Shown here piece after piece: positions 61,576 to 64,000 of a stretch of 64,000 nucleotides of DNA (its first letter is position 1; the number at the start of each line of letters is the position of its first letter). Origin of the DNA: Natronoflexus pectinivorans (GTDB lineage: Bacteria > Bacteroidota > Bacteroidia > Bacteroidales > Marinilabiliaceae); the NCBI RefSeq assembly GCF_004345615.1, contig NZ_SLWK01000014.1, positions 1-64,000 of the forward strand, read 5' to 3'. A model generated the notes under the pieces. The model was not told the origin of the DNA. It saw nothing but the letters and a program-made list of their open reading frames with translations, and did not search any database. Both the position numbers and the translations under genes were made by a program.

Positions 61576-62916
61576 CTACAGAAACATTCTCTCCACCTTC
61601 TTGATACCTGAAGGAAGAGCGAATACCACCACTCTGTCATCAGGTAAAATTCGCGTGGCTCCATTCGGGATGATGGCCTCGCCGTTCCTGATCACTCCAC
61701 CAATGTTCATATCCTTTGGCAGATCAAGGTCTTTTAAAGTTGCCTTGGTTATTTTGGAACCTTCCTGTGCAATAAGCTCTAAAACATCGGCATCGGTAGC
61801 TGTTAAACACTTCACATACGACACATTGGCTTTAAAGGTGTACCGATAAATATAACTGGCGGCAATCAACTTTTTATTGATAATGGTTCCGATGCCAATG
61901 TTTTCGGCCAGATCAATGTAATCCATATTCTCCACCTCAGCAACGGTTTTCTTTACCCCCATTTTTTTTGCAAGCTGGCAAGCCAGAATATTAACTTCAG
62001 AGTTATCTGTTACCGCTATAAAAGCATCAGTTTTACCAATTCCCTCGTCCTTCAGCAAGTTTAAGTTACGTCCGTCACCATTAATCACCAAAGTGTTTTC
62101 AAGCATATTGGCCAACCGGTTACTCTTATCCCGATCAATCTCTATCAGTTTGATGTAATATTCATGCTCAAGCTCTTTCGCAACCTTCTTCCCTATCCTG
62201 CTTCCTCCCAGAATCATTACATTTTTCACTTCGTATTTAATTTTACCGGCATCTTTCAGAAGCTGCTCCGCACCGGATTTGGTGGTAACCACATAAGCAA
62301 GATCGTTGTGCTGAAAGGTATCCTTTCCTCGTGGTATGATGGTTTTACCGTCCCTGTTAATGGCCACAGTGAAGTACTCATTGGTTTCATGTAAAGCAGA
62401 AGCCTCCGAAAGCGTAAGACCAACAATGGGTGCATTGTTTCTGATTTTTACTGCGTAAAGCAGTAAACGGCCATCACTGAATTCAAACATCTGCCGGATT
62501 CCAACTTGTTTGAGCGATGCCATAATCTCTCTTGCTCCAAGGTGTTCAGGAAAAATCACCTCATCAACCCCCAACTGTCTGAAATACTCCTTATTCTCGG
62601 ATTGGAGGTACTCGAAATTATTGATTCGCGCAATGGTTTTGCCCGCTCCAAGTTTTTTTGCCAACATGGCCGACAAAATACTAACTTCCTCATAGGGAGG
62701 AACCGCTATAAAAAGATCACAGGATTTAATCTGTGCATTTTTTAAATCATCAATAGAAGTCCCGGATCCAACCACAGTAATCAAATCAAGGTGATCTTCG
62801 GCTTTTCGCAATTTTGCCGGATTTTCATCCATGAGTATCACGTCGTGATCCTCATTGCAAAACAAGGTAGCCAAATGATTACCAACTTCACCCGCACCGG
62901 AGATTAAAATTTTCAT
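61576..62916 (-). CDS. trkA: Full-length TrkA potassium-system regulator (orphan)
   Basis: 446-residue protein with two tandem RCK units. The first Rossmann motif is ISGAGEVGNHLATLF (with acidic end MDENP), and a second is ILGGSRIGKKVAKEL near residue 235; each is followed by an RCK_C domain. This is the doubled E. coli TrkA type, distinct from the single-unit gene at 46936. No TrkH gene follows: the next gene on the strand is the hybrid kinase. It either serves the TrkH at 47610 or one elsewhere. Confidence 0.92.
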   Translation of the reverse strand: MKILISGAGEVGNHLATLFCNEDHDVILMDENPAKLRKAEDHLDLITVVGSGTSIDDLKNAQIKSCDLFIAVPPYEEVSILSAMLAKKLGAGKTIARINNFEYLQSENKEYFRQLGVDEVIFPEHLGAREIMASLKQVGIRQMFEFSDGRLLLYAVKIRNNAPIVGLTLSEASALHETNEYFTVAINRDGKTIIPRGKDTFQHNDLAYVVTTKSGAEQLLKDAGKIKYEVKNVMILGGSRIGKKVAKELEHEYYIKLIEIDRDKSNRLANMLENTLVINGDGRNLNLLKDEGIGKTDAFIAVTDNSEVNILACQLAKKMGVKKTVAEVENMDYIDLAENIGIGTIINKKLIAASYIYRYTFKANVSYVKCLTATDADVLELIAQEGSKITKATLKDLDLPKDMNIGGVIRNGEAIIPNGATRILPDDRVVVFALPSGIKKVERMFL

Positions 62917-63080
62917 TTTTAAATAGAACTATAATAATGGACGAAACAACAATTCAAAATAATCAGGTCGGGGTTTAATTAAAACAAGACGGCAAAATAA
63001 TGTAATAAAAACCAAATGACGAAACATTTTGACCAAATCCGAAAACAATCCATACAATTACAATCGTTTAAACCTATACT

Positions 63081-64000
63081 TCAATACTTTGCAACATAAG
63101 CTCCCTGAGTCCTGACAAAATGAACATATATATTTCTTTCTGCCATATACTCCCCGATCCTCTCAGCCATCCAGCCAGGAACGGAGCCTGTAACAACCAC
63201 GTTGTTAAAGGTTATACGATCAAACAGTCTGGCAGGTTCGCCAATAATTGTAGCAGCTAACACAACCACATCTGCATCATAACTACCTGAAACCTCCATA
63301 CTATTAGTAAACCGACCAGATATGATCAAGTATTGCACTCCATTTAAATTAACTGACGTGAACTTCAAAGGAGCTCCTTCATCATTTGCGGCAAAAAGCA
63401 TGCTATACTCACTATTTCTAACTGAAATCCTGCGCATAAGTGCATCTCTGGCAAAGGATGCTGAGCTCCCATCCAGGTCCGCCTGTTTCAGATTTAACAC
63501 CTCTCCTGCCGATACAAAATCCACCATCCAGTTTCGTCCCACATCATATACCACGGCAAAATTACCTTTTAATTTGCCCATTTGCTGAACATTTGAAAAC
63601 AGGAGAATCATAACCAGCGAAACAGTGGTCAAAACCCATTTTGAACCTCGTGGAACCAGATACAACTGATACAGCATGATCACGAATAAGTAAAGCGACA
63701 CAAGCATAGGCCATGAAATCCATAAATCAGATCTGTATGCTCCCGGAATGCTTTCTATAAAAGAGACCATTTCAATCATAAAAAGGATGAGATCGTTCAA
63801 AGCTCCACCTGCCATTTGAGCAATGAAAGGAACCCACGAGAAAATCAGAACAACAAAAGCAAGAATCAACACCGGTGCCACAACGGGCAAAATAAACAAG
63901 TTGGCCAGCAAGAAATAAACCGGAAATGCTCCAAATGTATATATTGAAAATGGGAATGTAGTGATTTGTGCTGCAACCGATACTGAGATAATGGACCAAG
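63081..64000 (-). CDS. ComEC/Rec2-type DNA uptake protein, C-terminal part
   Basis: The gene runs off the window; about 306 C-terminal residues are visible. The frame continues upstream of 63911 through SVSVAAQITTFPFSIYTFGAFPVYFLLANLFILPV, the conserved 'AAQ...P...F...NL..P' stretch of the competence channel domain, read here in parts. Hydrophobic helices follow to about residue 115 of the visible part. The rest is a soluble region that does not keep the HxDxD metallo-beta-lactamase motifs of longer ComEC proteins. Role: passage of single-stranded DNA across the inner membrane. A TTG codon at 63911 is not the true start. Confidence 0.85.
   Translation of the reverse strand, partial: WSIISVSVAAQITTFPFSIYTFGAFPVYFLLANLFILPVVAPVLILAFVVLIFSWVPFIAQMAGGALNDLILFMIEMVSFIESIPGAYRSDLWISWPMLVSLYLFVIMLYQLYLVPRGSKWVLTTVSLVMILLFSNVQQMGKLKGNFAVVYDVGRNWMVDFVSAGEVLNLKQADLDGSSASFARDALMRRISVRNSEYSMLFAANDEGAPLKFTSVNLNGVQYLIISGRFTNSMEVSGSYDADVVVLAATIIGEPARLFDRITFNNVVVTGSVPGWMAERIGEYMAERNIYVHFVRTQGAYVAKY

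Noticed and set aside
63772-63999. 75-codon frame at the window end
   Set aside because: Wrong frame of comEC, whose own frame runs open to the window edge with conserved residues.

Overview
The window looks like a chromosomal segment of a Bacteroidota bacterium, probably an anaerobic or facultative member of the Bacteroidales/Marinilabiliales. The evidence is the AT-rich intergenic DNA, promoters with the Bacteroidota -7 element TAnnTTTG, a near absence of Shine-Dalgarno sequences, TlpA/DUF4369 lipoproteins, sulfatases with an anaerobic maturase, a class III ribonucleotide reductase and an oxygen-independent corrin pathway. The taxonomic placement is inference.

Layout. 0.3-4.7 kb: molybdate permease and ATPase (modBC), a TlpA-like lipoprotein, an AraC/GyrI regulator and a zinc-ribbon protein. 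4.8-9.6 kb: one giant secreted ankyrin protein. 9.9-15.6 kb: a Dus-family enzyme, ppnP, a cobalamin riboswitch with no obvious target, a small PAS protein, and a second cobalamin riboswitch leading nrdDG. 15.7-21.0 kb: a probable zinc-starvation operon with operator palindromes over its promoter: a Fur/Zur regulator, two COG0523 GTPases, a LolD/FtsX-like ABC pair with a His/Cys-rich loop, and a DUF3299-like secreted protein. 21.0-24.7 kb: biotin-dependent acyl-CoA (propionyl/methylmalonyl type) carboxylase. 24.7-25.6 kb: a third cobalamin riboswitch (minus strand) followed by what looks like the decapitated start of metE. 25.8-29.9 kb: a PocR/multi-PAS/GAF hybrid histidine kinase with a -1 frameshift in its receiver domain. 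30.0-38.7 kb: a minus-strand cobalamin operon (cbiK, cbiL, cbiHC, cbiET, cbiGF, cbiJD), with four bifunctional fusions, behind a fourth riboswitch. 38.9-46.8 kb: flavodoxin, a small unknown, dapA, anaerobic sulfatase maturase, two sulfatases and a nitroreductase. 46.9-52.9 kb: trkA-trkH, a serpin, a chemotaxis-type transducer and a Sua5/YrdC protein. 52.9-56.7 kb: an envelope-sugar operon (epimerase, GT2, LAB_N protein, GT39). 57.1-64.0 kb: a PepSY-like periplasmic protein, an NtrC-type regulator convergent with a hybrid kinase, an orphan full-length trkA and the end of comEC.

The main theme is vitamin B12. Four cobalamin riboswitches lie within about 27 kb. One controls synthesis of the corrin ring, and one controls the B12-independent ribonucleotide reductase. 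The other two appear to have lost their genes, and one of those was apparently metE. Together with the B12-linked propionate carboxylase, this suggests a genome that makes its own B12 and has been shedding a B12-independent backup. The second theme is metal economy: molybdate import and a compact Zur-type regulon. Palindromic and short tandem repeats are frequent between genes, and one repeat family seems to have entered a riboswitch arm. I found no tRNA, rRNA, CRISPR array, intact insertion sequence or prophage.
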